Assembly: GCF_036327755.1 (NCBI RefSeq)
Contig: NZ_CP109596.1
Coordinates: forward strand, 7,998,001-8,062,000
Reading direction: 5' to 3'
Origin: Nocardia sp. NBC_01503
GTDB taxonomy: Bacteria; Actinomycetota; Actinomycetes; Mycobacteriales; Mycobacteriaceae
Length of the DNA: 64,000 bases
The notes under the pieces are model-generated. The model was given only the letters and a program-made list of their open reading frames with translations, had not been told where the DNA came from and ran no database searches. The translations under genes were made by a program, and so were the position numbers. Position 1 is the first letter of the stretch; each line of letters begins with the position of its first letter. This document shows positions 1 through 8,226 of the stretch, piece by piece.

Positions 1-46
1 ACTGCGGGCCACCCTGCTCGGGCTGCTTGTTGAATGGATCGGTCAC
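1..46 (-). CDS. Start of an unidentified gene downstream of lgt (partial)
   Basis: Only the first 15 codons are inside the window; they begin with GTG at position 46 and read MTDPFNKQPEQGGPQ. A strong AGGAGG ribosome binding site lies about 6 bases before the start, which is why this fragment is treated as a real gene. The hydrophilic Gln/Pro/Gly-rich start resembles the cytoplasmic head of small actinobacterial membrane proteins, but too little is visible to name a family. It follows lgt on the same strand after about 75 bases and may be co-transcribed with it. Confidence 0.6.
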   Translation of the reverse strand, partial: MTDPFNKQPEQGGPQ

Positions 47-120
47 TCGCGTCCTCCTGAATCGCGGGCCGCACGGCCCCCTGTGTGCTGAACCCGCCGG
101 GCGAATTCGATACGCGGCGG

Positions 121-1353
121 TCAGGAGCCATTCTTGCCCGAGTCGACCGTTTTCGTCTCCTCGAGCGGGACCACCGGATCGGAATCACCGGATTCGGAAG
201 AGTTATCGCGGACCTCGGCGGATTCGTTGCCTTCCGAAGGGGATTCGGAGTCGGAGTCATCCCCGGATGTCTCGGATGTCCCGGTCTCGGACTCCGCATC
301 GGAGGCGGATTCGGATTCAGACGATTCGGACTTGTCGAGATCGACTGCCGTATCACCGGACTCGGCGTCGGATTCGGCTTCGTCGGCCGCGACGACCTCG
401 GTCCCGGCACTCGCCGCACCGTAGGCCCGCAACGCGCCGAACTGCCATGGCCACGGCCGCTCCACCCCCGCGCGCACCTGCTCGGCGGTCTCGCGCCCCT
501 TCGTCGCGAAGATGAAATACGCGATGGCGCACAGGAATACGATCGCCGAGGTGAACGAGTTGATGCGAATACCCGCGATATGCGTGGCGTGATCATCGCG
601 CAGCAACTCCACGAAGAACCGCCCGAAGCAGTAGATCGCCACGTACAGCGCGAACAAGCGCCCGTGCCCGATCCGGTACTTGCGATCGGCCCAGAGCAGC
701 ACCGCCACACCCAGCAGATTCCAGATCAGCTCGTACAGGAAGGTCGGCTGCACGATCGCCACCGGCGGACCGGCGGCCGAACCGTTCATCGGCGACGGCC
801 CACCATTGGCGTCGAAGCGGTCGTAGATCTCCAGACCCCACGGCATGGTGGTGGCGCGGCCGAACAGCTCCTGATTGAAGTAGTTGCCGAGTCGGCCGAT
901 GCCCTGCGCCAGCAGAATGCCGGGCGCGATGGCGTCACCGAAGGCGGTCAGCGGAATCTTGTAGACCCGGCAGCCGATCCACGCGCCGATCGCGCCGAGC
1001 AGTACCGCGCCCCAGATGCCGAGGCCGCCCTGCCAGATCTTCCACCAGTCGCCCGATTTACCGCCGGGCCCGAAGTAGGTCGACCAGTCGGTGGCCACGT
1101 GATAGAGCCGCCCGCCGATCAAACCCAGCGGCACCGCGAACATGGCCACATCCAGCACCATGCCCTGCTGTCCGCCGCGCTGCTGCCACCGCTTCTCCCC
1201 CAGCCAGATGGCCGCGACAATGCCGATGATGATGCAGATGGCATAGGCGCGCAGCGGGAAGGGGCCGATATCCCAGACGCCGCGAGGCGGACTGGGAATG
1301 TAGGCCAGCACGTCGGAGGCCGGAAGATTGTCGGCCAGGGCTCGAATGGTCAC
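121..1353 (-). CDS. lgt: Prolipoprotein diacylglyceryl transferase with a long acidic tail
   Basis: Lgt moves a diacylglyceryl group from phosphatidylglycerol to the lipobox cysteine of prolipoproteins at the cytoplasmic membrane. The protein (410 aa from the GTG at 1353, preceded by GGGGA) has several membrane segments and the family signature GRLGNYFNQE, followed by TTMPWGLEIYDR. The catalytic core ends near residue 300. The last ~80 residues are an acidic Ser/Glu/Asp-rich tail, a kind of extension also known in mycobacterial Lgt. Upstream in-frame starts exist (ATG at 1389), so the N-terminus is uncertain by about 12 residues. It follows trpA on the same strand, but a strong palindrome lies between them, so it may have its own promoter. 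Confidence 0.95.
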   Translation of the reverse strand: MTIRALADNLPASDVLAYIPSPPRGVWDIGPFPLRAYAICIIIGIVAAIWLGEKRWQQRGGQQGMVLDVAMFAVPLGLIGGRLYHVATDWSTYFGPGGKSGDWWKIWQGGLGIWGAVLLGAIGAWIGCRVYKIPLTAFGDAIAPGILLAQGIGRLGNYFNQELFGRATTMPWGLEIYDRFDANGGPSPMNGSAAGPPVAIVQPTFLYELIWNLLGVAVLLWADRKYRIGHGRLFALYVAIYCFGRFFVELLRDDHATHIAGIRINSFTSAIVFLCAIAYFIFATKGRETAEQVRAGVERPWPWQFGALRAYGAASAGTEVVAADEAESDAESGDTAVDLDKSESSESESASDAESETGTSETSGDDSDSESPSEGNESAEVRDNSSESGDSDPVVPLEETKTVDSGKNGS

Positions 1354-1523
1354 GAGTCCCCACCGTAGCGGAATTCGCTGCGTGGGCATGTGCCCCGGGT
1401 GGCGCGCCGCCGACACCCGCGCGAACAACACCCGGCGGATTCATCGCGGTGCGCGCCCAGCAGTGCCTGGCGGTAACAACCCGGGCGCGCGTCACAGCCG
1501 GGCTCAGCACACCACCGCCGACC

Positions 1524-1573
1524 TCAATAGCATTGGGCGCGTATCGAATTCGATACGCGCCCAATGCTATTGA
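1524..1573. terminator. 50-bp perfect palindrome between trpA and lgt
   Basis: The two 25-base arms are exact reverse complements with no spacer. Each arm starts TCAATAGCATTGGGCGCG and the centre reads TATCGAATTCGATA. The right edge is 8 bases beyond the trpA stop, so on the leftward transcript it would fold into a very strong hairpin immediately after trpA. No clear U-run follows. Actinobacterial terminators often lack a U-run, so termination or mRNA 3'-end protection is the likeliest role; this is inference. Confidence 0.7.
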
Positions 1574-1580
1574 TTGATCC

Positions 1581-2381
1581 TCAGGAGGCGACAGGCGCCG
1601 AACGCACGCCGAACGCGAGCTCCTCGGTCAGCGTCCGCACCGCGCCCAGGCCCTGCGCCGCGGCGCTCACCAGAGCCGAGCCGACGATGACACCGTCCGC
1701 GTAGGAAGCGATCTCGGCGGCCTGCGCGCCATTGCGCACACCCAGGCCCACGCCGATCGGAATGTCCGAATGCGCGCGCACCCGGGCGCACAGCGCCGGA
1801 GCCATATCCGACACCGCGTCGCGCGCACCGGTCACACCCATGGTGGAGGCCGCGTAGACGAATCCGCGCGAGGCTTCCAGGGTCTTCACCAATCGCTCCT
1901 CGGTCGAGGATGGCGCGACCAGGAAGATGCGATCCAGGTTGTAGGTGGACGAGGCCACGAACCAGTCGTCGGCTTCCTCCGGAATCAGATTCGGCGTGAT
2001 CAGCCCGAGGCCGCCCGCCGCCGCCAGATCGCGGGAGAAGGTGTCGACGCCGTACTGCAGCACCGGATTCCAGTAGGTCATCACCACGGCCTTACCGCCC
2101 GCCCGGGTGATGGCCTCCACGACCTTGAAGACATCGCGCACCCGGATGCCACCGCGCAGCGCCTGCTCGGCGGCGGCCTGGATGGTCGGGCCGTCCATCA
2201 CCGGATCGGAGTAGGCGACACCGACTTCGATGATGTCGCAACCGGATTCGACCATGGTGCGACAGACGTCGATGCTGCCCTGCAGATCCGGATATCCGGC
2301 GGGCAGGTAGCCGATCAACGCGGCGCGGTTCTCCTCGCGGCAGGCCGCGAAGGTATTGGCGAGACGGGACTGCTGGCTCAT
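1581..2381 (-). CDS. trpA: Tryptophan synthase alpha subunit
   Basis: TrpA cleaves indole-3-glycerol phosphate to indole and glyceraldehyde-3-phosphate; the indole is channelled to TrpB. The 266-aa product has the TIM-barrel start with the catalytic Glu in GCDIIEVGVAYSDP (Glu plus the Asp of YSDP) and the phosphate-binding GVGLGVRNG near the C-terminus. The ATG at 2381 is chosen because AGGAGG lies 5 bases before it; the longer in-frame extension is Arg/Ser-rich and not TrpA-like. It is 70 bases after trpB in the same leftward operon and is the last trp gene before the palindrome. Confidence 0.97.
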   Translation of the reverse strand: MSQQSRLANTFAACREENRAALIGYLPAGYPDLQGSIDVCRTMVESGCDIIEVGVAYSDPVMDGPTIQAAAEQALRGGIRVRDVFKVVEAITRAGGKAVVMTYWNPVLQYGVDTFSRDLAAAGGLGLITPNLIPEEADDWFVASSTYNLDRIFLVAPSSTEERLVKTLEASRGFVYAASTMGVTGARDAVSDMAPALCARVRAHSDIPIGVGLGVRNGAQAAEIASYADGVIVGSALVSAAAQGLGAVRTLTEELAFGVRSAPVAS

Positions 2382-2451
2382 TCGGCCTCCTGCGGTGTCA
2401 TGCGGGACACCCGCACCCGGTCGGCGAAGCGAGCCGCTTCGCGATTGTCGC

Positions 2452-3735
2452 TCACTCCGCCTCCTGAGCCTTGTCGAAGAGCCCGAACCAGCGGGCGGCG
2501 GTGTCCATATCCTTGTCGCCACGACCGGACAGGTTCACCAGGATGATCGCGCCCTCGCCCAATTCCTTACCGAGCTTCAGCGCACCCGCCACGGCGTGCG
2601 CGGATTCGATGGCCGGAATGATGCCCTCGGTGCGGCTCAGCAGCAGCAGCGCGTCCATGGCCTCGGCATCGGTGATCGGCCGGTATTCGGCGCGGCCGAT
2701 ATCCTTGAGGTGGGCGTGCTCCGGGCCGACGCCCGGGTAGTCCAAACCCGCTGAGATCGAATGCGATTCGATGGTCTGGCCGTCTTCGTCCTGCAGCAGG
2801 TACGAGTACGCGCCCTGGAAGGCGCCGGGCCGTCCACCGGCGAAAGTGGCCGCGTGACGGCCGGTTTCGACACCGTCACCCGCCGCCTCGTAGCCGATCA
2901 GCCGCACGCCCGCATCATCGATGAAGGGGTGGAAGATGCCGATGGCATTGGAACCGCCACCGACACAGGCGACTACGGCATCGGGCAGCCGACCGGTCAG
3001 CGCCTGGATCTGCTGGCGCGCCTCCAAACCCACGACCCGCTGGAAATCGCGGACCATGAGCGGGAACGGATGCGGGCCCGCGGCGGTGCCGAAGCAGTAG
3101 TAGGTCTCGTCGGCATTGGTGACCCAGTCCCGCAGCGCCTCGTTGATGGCGTCCTTGAGCGTCTGCGAACCCGTTGTCACACTGACGACTTCGGCGCCGA
3201 GCAGCCGCATGCGGGCCACGTTCAGCGCCTGTCGTGCGGTATCGACCGCGCCCATGTAGATGACGCACTCGAGGCCCAGCAGTGCGCACGCGGTGGCGGT
3301 GGCGACGCCGTGCTGGCCCGCGCCCGTCTCCGCGATGACGCGGGTCTTGCCCATGCGCTTGGCGAGCAATGCCTGTCCGAGCACATTGTTGATTTTGTGA
3401 GAACCGGTGTGGTTCAGGTCTTCTCGCTTGAGCACGATACGAGCGCCGCCCGCATGCTTGGCGAGGTTCTTGCACTCGAACACCGGCGAGGGACGCCCGG
3501 TGTAATCGCGCTGCAACCGGTCCAGCTCGTTCAGGAAGTTGGGGTCGACGCGCACCTTGTCGTACTCGGCGGTGACCTCTTCGATCACGGCCATGAGCGC
3601 CTCGGGCACATGCCGGCCGCCGTACACACCGAAGTGTCCACCCAGGTCCGGCTCATGCTCGCTCTTGTGCGCGACGCCCGCGCTGGCCGGTGGCAGGCCG
3701 AGCGTGTTCTTACCCAAATCGTTGATCTGTGTCAT
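2452..3735 (-). CDS. trpB: Tryptophan synthase beta subunit
   Basis: TrpB is the PLP enzyme that joins indole and L-serine to make tryptophan, working as an alpha2-beta2 complex with TrpA. The 427-aa protein has the PLP lysine in NHTGSHKINN, the GAGQHG loop, and the glycine-rich phosphate cup CVGGGSNAIG. The ATG at 3735 has GAAAGAG just before it. A GTG at 3747 would overlap the trpC stop as GTGA and is an alternative start adding four residues. Length is normal for the family. Confidence 0.97.
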   Translation of the reverse strand: MTQINDLGKNTLGLPPASAGVAHKSEHEPDLGGHFGVYGGRHVPEALMAVIEEVTAEYDKVRVDPNFLNELDRLQRDYTGRPSPVFECKNLAKHAGGARIVLKREDLNHTGSHKINNVLGQALLAKRMGKTRVIAETGAGQHGVATATACALLGLECVIYMGAVDTARQALNVARMRLLGAEVVSVTTGSQTLKDAINEALRDWVTNADETYYCFGTAAGPHPFPLMVRDFQRVVGLEARQQIQALTGRLPDAVVACVGGGSNAIGIFHPFIDDAGVRLIGYEAAGDGVETGRHAATFAGGRPGAFQGAYSYLLQDEDGQTIESHSISAGLDYPGVGPEHAHLKDIGRAEYRPITDAEAMDALLLLSRTEGIIPAIESAHAVAGALKLGKELGEGAIILVNLSGRGDKDMDTAARWFGLFDKAQEAE

Positions 3736-3743
3736 CGGCTCTT

Positions 3744-4562
3744 TCACCGGCCCCGGCGAACCGGCTTCGGGCAGGAAGGATGGGTTCCGGCGGTCACCAG
3801 CTCGGCCACCGCGGCACGCGGATCGCCGCTGGTCACCAAGCCCTCGCCGACGAGCACGGCATCCGCGCCCGCACCGGCGTAGGCCAGCAGATCCGCGGTG
3901 CCGCGGATACCGGATTCGGCGATGCGAATGACATCGCTGGGCAGACCGGGGGCGATGCGCGCGAACACATCCCGATCCACCTCGAGGGTCTTGAGGTTGC
4001 GGGCGTTCACACCGATCACGGTGGCGCCGGCCTCGAGGGCGCGGTCGGCCTCTTCCTCGGTGTGCACCTCGACGAGCGCGGTCATACCGAGCGATTCGGT
4101 GCGATCGATGAGCGAGGCCAGCACATCCTGCGGCAGCGCCGCCACGATCAGCAGAATCACATCCGCGCCGTGGGCGCGGGCCTCGTGGATCTGGTACGGG
4201 CCGACGATGAAGTCCTTGCGCAGGATGGGGATGTCCACCGCCATGCGCACCGCGTCGAGATCGGCGAGCGAGCCGCCGAAGCGGCGCTGCTCGGTGAGCA
4301 CGCTGATGATGCGCGCGCCACCGTCCTCGTACGCGCGGGCCAGTACGGCCGGGTCCGGAATGTCGGCCAGGGCGCCCTTGGAAGGAGAAGACCGCTTCAC
4401 CTCGGCGATAACGCCGATACCCTCTTCGTGCAGCGCCGCCTTGGCGTCACGTGGAGATTTCGCCGCGGCGGCGGCCTTCTTGACAGCCTGGAAATCCAGG
4501 AGGGCTTCCCGAGCGGCCACATCCGCGCGGACCCCGTCGAGAATCGAGTCGAGTACCGTCAT
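3744..4562 (-). CDS. trpC: Indole-3-glycerol phosphate synthase
   Basis: TrpC closes the indole ring of CdRP to give indole-3-glycerol phosphate. The 272-aa protein shows EVKRSSPSKG near residue 55 (catalytic Lys), the LRKDFI motif (catalytic Lys), and the IGVNARNL and AESGI phosphate-site motifs. It is monofunctional: there is no fused TrpF domain, and none is encoded nearby. AAAGGA precedes the ATG. About 150 bases separate it from the upstream membrane-protein gene. Confidence 0.97.
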   Translation of the reverse strand: MTVLDSILDGVRADVAAREALLDFQAVKKAAAAAKSPRDAKAALHEEGIGVIAEVKRSSPSKGALADIPDPAVLARAYEDGGARIISVLTEQRRFGGSLADLDAVRMAVDIPILRKDFIVGPYQIHEARAHGADVILLIVAALPQDVLASLIDRTESLGMTALVEVHTEEEADRALEAGATVIGVNARNLKTLEVDRDVFARIAPGLPSDVIRIAESGIRGTADLLAYAGAGADAVLVGEGLVTSGDPRAAVAELVTAGTHPSCPKPVRRGR

Positions 4563-4711
4563 CTGGCTCGAATCCTTTCTGGGGAGACGGACTTGCTGCC
4601 TGAGAATCCCCCCAGGCGCTGTCTCACCGATGCTGATAAAGAGTAAATGGCTATGTTCCCGTCAATGTCGGCGGGGCCGGAACCTGGAGCGGCACTGCTC
4701 CTGATCGCTGA

Positions 4712-5626
4712 TCAGGCGGGCTTGTGGCCCGCGCTGCCGCTACCTGGATCATCGTGTGCGGCAGGGGTATTGGTTTCATCGTCGGTCGGGTCCGCGCCCG
4801 CGTCGAGGGCATCCCAGAGGACGCGACCCGACAGCGGCTCGGCAGCGGTCCGCTGTGACCCGGATTCCGCGGCGCGCTTGACCGCGTGATGTTCGGCAAC
4901 CTGTTCGGCCGCCTCCGACTTGCGGAAGACCGGATTGTCGTACTTTCCGGACATGGGTGCGGAGCTCTCCGATGGCATACGCGTGAGCAGCACACCGGCT
5001 CCGAACGCCGCCAGCGCACCGATGATGGTCAGTACGGCGGGCAGTGTCGAGGTCTGCACCCCCGATACATGTTCCCAGTCGCGCAATTCGGCCAGCCGAC
5101 CGGCCCGCTCCTCGGTTTTCCCGGCACCCTGGAGCAGTGCGTACGCCGGGACCGCCGCGACTGCCGCCAGGACCGCGACAACGACCCCGAGTCCGCGCCG
5201 CCACCAGCCGCGCGCGGCGAAGACCGCGGCGATGGTCGCGACCAGGACCAGGGCCAGCGGGGTCAGCGCGCCGAACCAGGTGCTGCCATTGAGGTGCGCG
5301 GTCCGACCGGTGCCGAGCTCACTGGTGACGTCCAGGCTCACCCAGGTCATGCGCGAGGAGACCCACAGCAGGGCCGCGGCGAGCGCCAGCAGGGCGACCG
5401 CGCCGACCGGTTTGGGCTTCTTGGCGGCGCCGTCGGCCTCGGCCCGGGCGGCATCGGCCTCGGCGGCAAGGACATCCGCGTCCGCACCGGATGCCTCGGC
5501 TCGCGCGGCGGCCGCATCCCGTTGCGCCGCAGCGATATCGGCGGCCACCGAATCGCTCGAACGGGTCTGTTCGGTCGGGTCCGGCTGTGCCGCGGGGGTT
5601 CTCGGGTCGGGCTCCGAATCAGTCAT
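4712..5626 (-). CDS. Trp-operon-associated membrane protein
   Basis: A 304-aa protein with a hydrophilic, Ala/Glu/Asp-rich N-terminus (coiled-coil-like runs of AEAD and AEADGAAKK), then about four hydrophobic segments and a charged C-terminal tail. Position and shape match the actinobacterial 'Trp biosynthesis associated' membrane protein family (TIGR02234 type) found between trpE and trpC; the biochemical role is unknown. The ATG at 5626 overlaps the trpE stop by 8 bases (ATGACTGA), so translation is probably coupled. A second ATG at 5638 is possible. Just after the stop, CTGATC and GATCAG flank a 3-base loop. Confidence 0.85.
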   Translation of the reverse strand: MTDSEPDPRTPAAQPDPTEQTRSSDSVAADIAAAQRDAAAARAEASGADADVLAAEADAARAEADGAAKKPKPVGAVALLALAAALLWVSSRMTWVSLDVTSELGTGRTAHLNGSTWFGALTPLALVLVATIAAVFAARGWWRRGLGVVVAVLAAVAAVPAYALLQGAGKTEERAGRLAELRDWEHVSGVQTSTLPAVLTIIGALAAFGAGVLLTRMPSESSAPMSGKYDNPVFRKSEAAEQVAEHHAVKRAAESGSQRTAAEPLSGRVLWDALDAGADPTDDETNTPAAHDDPGSGSAGHKPA

Positions 5627-7166
5627 TGCTGCTGCCATTCGGTCGATACGCGCGCAGGGTCTCCGCAGCGGCTACGGCCTTGAGAACGGCCATGGCCTTG
5701 TTGCGGGATTCGACATCCTCGTAATCGGGATCGGAGTCCGCGACCACGCCCGCGCCCGCCTGCACGTAGGCGGTGCCGTTCTTGAGCAGGGCGGTGCGAA
5801 TACAGATGGCGGTATCGGCGTCACCGGCGAAGTCGAGGTAGCCGACCACACCGCCGTAGATACCGCGGCGGGTGGGTTCGAGCTCCTCGATGAGCTCCAT
5901 GGCGCGCACCTTCGGCGCGCCGGACAGGGTGCCCGCGGGGAAGCACGCCCGCACCGCGTCGAAGGCGATCCTGCCCGCGGCGAGGCGGCCCGAAACCGTC
6001 GAAACCAGATGCATCACATGGCTGTAGCGCTCGATATGCCGGTATTCGGTGACGCGCACGGTGCCGGGTTCGCAGACGCGGCCGAGATCATTGCGGCCGA
6101 GGTCGACGAGCATGAGGTGCTCGGCGTTCTCCTTCTCGTCCGCGAGCAGGCCCTTCTCGAGGAGCAGATCGTCCTCCTCGGTGGCGCCGCGCCAGCGGGT
6201 GCCCGCGATGGGGTGCGTGGTGGCCACGCCGTCCTTCACCGTCACCAGCGCTTCCGGACTGGAGCCGACGATCGTGAACGCCGTTCCGCCCGATCCGTCC
6301 GGAATGTGCATGAGGTACATGTACGGGCTCGGATTCGACGCGCGCAGCATGCGGTACAGATCGATCGGCGTACCGCCGTACTCGATCTCGAAGCGCTGCG
6401 ACAGCACCACCTGGAACGCCTCACCCGCCTCGATCTCCTTGACCAGGCGGCGCACACCGGCCCCGAACTCGTCGGAGGTGCGCTGGCGGCGGAAGTCCGG
6501 TTCCGAGCGATCGAAGACCGACACGGTGGATTCGGCGGGCGCGGCCAGGGCATCGGTCATGCGATCCAGGCGGGCCACGGCATCGTCGTACGCCTCGTCG
6601 ACGCGCTCATCGGTGCCGTTCCAGTTCACGGCATTGGCGATGAGCGTGATCGCGCCCTCGTGATGGTCGAAGGCCGCGAGATCGGTGGCGAGCAGCAGCA
6701 CCATCTCCGGAAGTTCCAGATCGTCGGCGGCCAGGGTGGGCAGCCGCTCCATCCGGCGGACCGCGTCATAGCCGAGGTAGCCGACCATGCCACCGGTCAA
6801 AGGCGGCAGACCGGGCAGTCGTTCGGTGCGCAGCAACTCCAGGGTTTCACGCAGCGCGACCAGGGGGTCACCACCGGACGGCGCATCCGCCGGACTCTGC
6901 CCGAGCCAGGCCGCCTCACCATCGACCACGCTCAACGCGGTCGGACTTCCGGCGCCGATGAACGACCATCGCGACCAGGAACGCCCGTTCTCGGCGGACT
7001 CGAGCAGGAAGGTTCCCGCCCGATCGCCCGCCAGTTTGCGGTAGGCAGAGAGAGGAGTCTCCGAGTCCGCCAACACCTTTCGAGTCACCGGAACGACCCG
7101 ATGATCGGCCGCGAGCAACCGGAACTGTTCACGGGAGGTGGTCGAGGAACTAGACGCGCTGGACAT
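5619..7166 (-). CDS. trpE: Anthranilate synthase component I
   Basis: TrpE converts chorismate to anthranilate with ammonia from a glutaminase partner (TrpG), which is not encoded in this window. The 515-aa protein has the feedback-site LLES motif (LLESAENGRSWSRWSF), NPSPYMYLM and the chorismate-binding blocks PIAGTRWRG, LVDLGRNDLGRV and FPAGTLSGAPK. The ATG at 7166 has GGGGGA almost touching it. An in-frame ATG at 7190 would add MWAWNDGG, with two tryptophans. The gene is first in the leftward trp cluster, and its 5' side abuts a 122-bp tandem repeat array, so its promoter lies inside or beyond the repeats. Confidence 0.96.
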   Translation of the reverse strand: MSSASSSSTTSREQFRLLAADHRVVPVTRKVLADSETPLSAYRKLAGDRAGTFLLESAENGRSWSRWSFIGAGSPTALSVVDGEAAWLGQSPADAPSGGDPLVALRETLELLRTERLPGLPPLTGGMVGYLGYDAVRRMERLPTLAADDLELPEMVLLLATDLAAFDHHEGAITLIANAVNWNGTDERVDEAYDDAVARLDRMTDALAAPAESTVSVFDRSEPDFRRQRTSDEFGAGVRRLVKEIEAGEAFQVVLSQRFEIEYGGTPIDLYRMLRASNPSPYMYLMHIPDGSGGTAFTIVGSSPEALVTVKDGVATTHPIAGTRWRGATEEDDLLLEKGLLADEKENAEHLMLVDLGRNDLGRVCEPGTVRVTEYRHIERYSHVMHLVSTVSGRLAAGRIAFDAVRACFPAGTLSGAPKVRAMELIEELEPTRRGIYGGVVGYLDFAGDADTAICIRTALLKNGTAYVQAGAGVVADSDPDYEDVESRNKAMAVLKAVAAAETLRAYRPNGSSND

Positions 7167-7195
7167 TCCCCCATCATTCCAGGCCCACATTCCAG

Positions 7196-7653
7196 GTTCG
7201 CGGCCCGGCTCGGTTCTGGAGCGACGGAGGGAGGAGCGCAGCGACTGACCGCAGGAGTGAAGAACCGAGCCCTCTGGGCCGTGAACCGCGACGCCGAAGG
7301 CGGCGCAAACAAGCACAGTTCGCGGCCCGGCTCGGTTCTGGAGCGACGCAGGGAGGAGCGCAGCGACTGACCGCAGGAGTGAAGAACCGAGCCCTCTGGG
7401 CCGTGAACCGCGACGCCGAAGGCGGCGCAAACAAGCACAGTTCGCGGCCCGGCTCGGTTCTGGAGCGACGCAGGGAGGAGCGCAGCGACTGACCGCAGGA
7501 GTGAAGAAACGAGCCCTCTGGGCCGTGAACCGCGACGCCGAAGGCGGCGCAAACAAGCACAGTTCGCGGCCCGGCTCGGTTCTGGAGCGACGCAGGGAGG
7601 GAGCGCAGCGACTGACCGCAGGAGTGAAGACCGAGCCTCAAAGGGCCGCGAAC
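7196..7653. repeat. Tandem array of 122-bp units, 3.75 copies, each with an inverted repeat
   Basis: Copies begin at 7196, 7318, 7440 and 7562, exactly 122 bases apart, and differ by only a few bases. Each unit holds a palindromic element of about 91 bp: outer arms GTTCGCGGCCC and GGGCCGYGAAC, inner arms GGCTCGGTTCT and AGAACCGAGCC, and a loop of about 40 bases rich in GGAGCGCAGCGACTGACCGC. The remaining ~31 bp are a spacer (CGCGACGCCGAAGGCGGCGC and neighbours). The last copy ends with the outer arm and has no spacer; its outer arms match perfectly. The long frames through the array follow from the period and base composition and are not taken as genes. It lies only 30 bp upstream of the trpE start. 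Confidence 0.95.
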
Positions 7654-7808
7654 CCGCCCGTAGCGAAGCGGAGGGCAAATTAGACAGAGCCGAAGGCCCT
7701 GCGGCGGCGAATACTCGATGCGCTCATTCACCACACTCGCCGCAATCTGCTCCTCCAGCAGATGGAGAGGTCGCACGCGGTATCCCGATCGAGAGGAGTT
7801 CAACACAG

Positions 7809-8120
7809 ATGTACCCCTCGCAACCGGTAGCTCCGGAGGGTCCACGGCACGCAGCTCCGCAGGTCGGTCAGGGCTCCATGCCCGGCCAGCCGCCGCGGAT
7901 GATGAATATGAACCAGCAGCAGGGCGGCAAGTACAGCGCCATCGCCTCGTTCGTCACCTATGTGAAGGCGATGGAGGCGCTCGATCCGCGGCGTTTCCCG
8001 GACGAGTACGCCGAGCACACCGATCGCATTCGGGAGCTCAAGCCGTTCCTGCGCGCACACGGCATCCTCGATGTCATGGATATCAAGAATCCTGAGGTCG
8101 CAGCGCTCATCGGTGTGTGA
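7809..8120 (+). CDS. Conserved-looking small hypothetical protein
   Basis: The 103-aa product has a flexible Pro/Gln/Met-rich head of about 40 residues and a compact, helical C-terminal half with YVKAMEALDPRRFPDEYAEH and DVMDIKNPEVAALIGV. No named domain is recognised. GAGGAG lies about 11 bases before the ATG. It is divergent from trpE across the repeat array and ends just before a hairpin terminator, so it is probably a single-gene unit. It is soluble, with no signal peptide. Confidence 0.7.
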   Translation: MYPSQPVAPEGPRHAAPQVGQGSMPGQPPRMMNMNQQQGGKYSAIASFVTYVKAMEALDPRRFPDEYAEHTDRIRELKPFLRAHGILDVMDIKNPEVAALIGV

Positions 8121-8147
8121 TTCCAGGGTGTACCCGGCGTTTTCGGA

Positions 8148-8190
8148 CAGCCCGTGGCGGGACCGTACAGACAGGTCCGTCCACGGGCTG
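8148..8190 (+). terminator. Hairpin terminator after the 103-aa gene
   Basis: Perfect 10-bp outer arms CAGCCCGTGG and CCACGGGCTG enclose a second 5-bp stem, GGACC and GGTCC, starting 28 bases after the stop codon. No U-run follows, so it is a candidate actinobacterial U-less terminator. Confidence 0.6.
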
Positions 8191-8226
8191 ATTCGTGCGC
8201 GAAGGTAATCACGTAATCTGCTGCGT

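Noticed and set aside
4563..4711. Trp attenuator or leader peptide before trpC
   Set aside because: Only short stems (CTGATC/GATCAG and GCCTG/CAGGC) are present and no Trp-rich short frame was found there.
4920..7370. An 816-codon open frame on the plus strand opposite trpE and its neighbour
   Set aside because: It lies entirely antisense to well-supported genes, reads as Arg/Gly/His-rich text, and follows from high GC at third codon positions of the real genes.
7196..7653. Possible CRISPR array
   Set aside because: The units are 122 bp, nearly identical throughout including the spacer part, and no cas genes are present.
7085..7845. Several minus-strand frames of 200-600 codons running through the 122-bp repeats
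   Set aside because: They are read through the tandem copies and give repeated Ser/Arg/Leu text without any domain. Only the trpE part is real.
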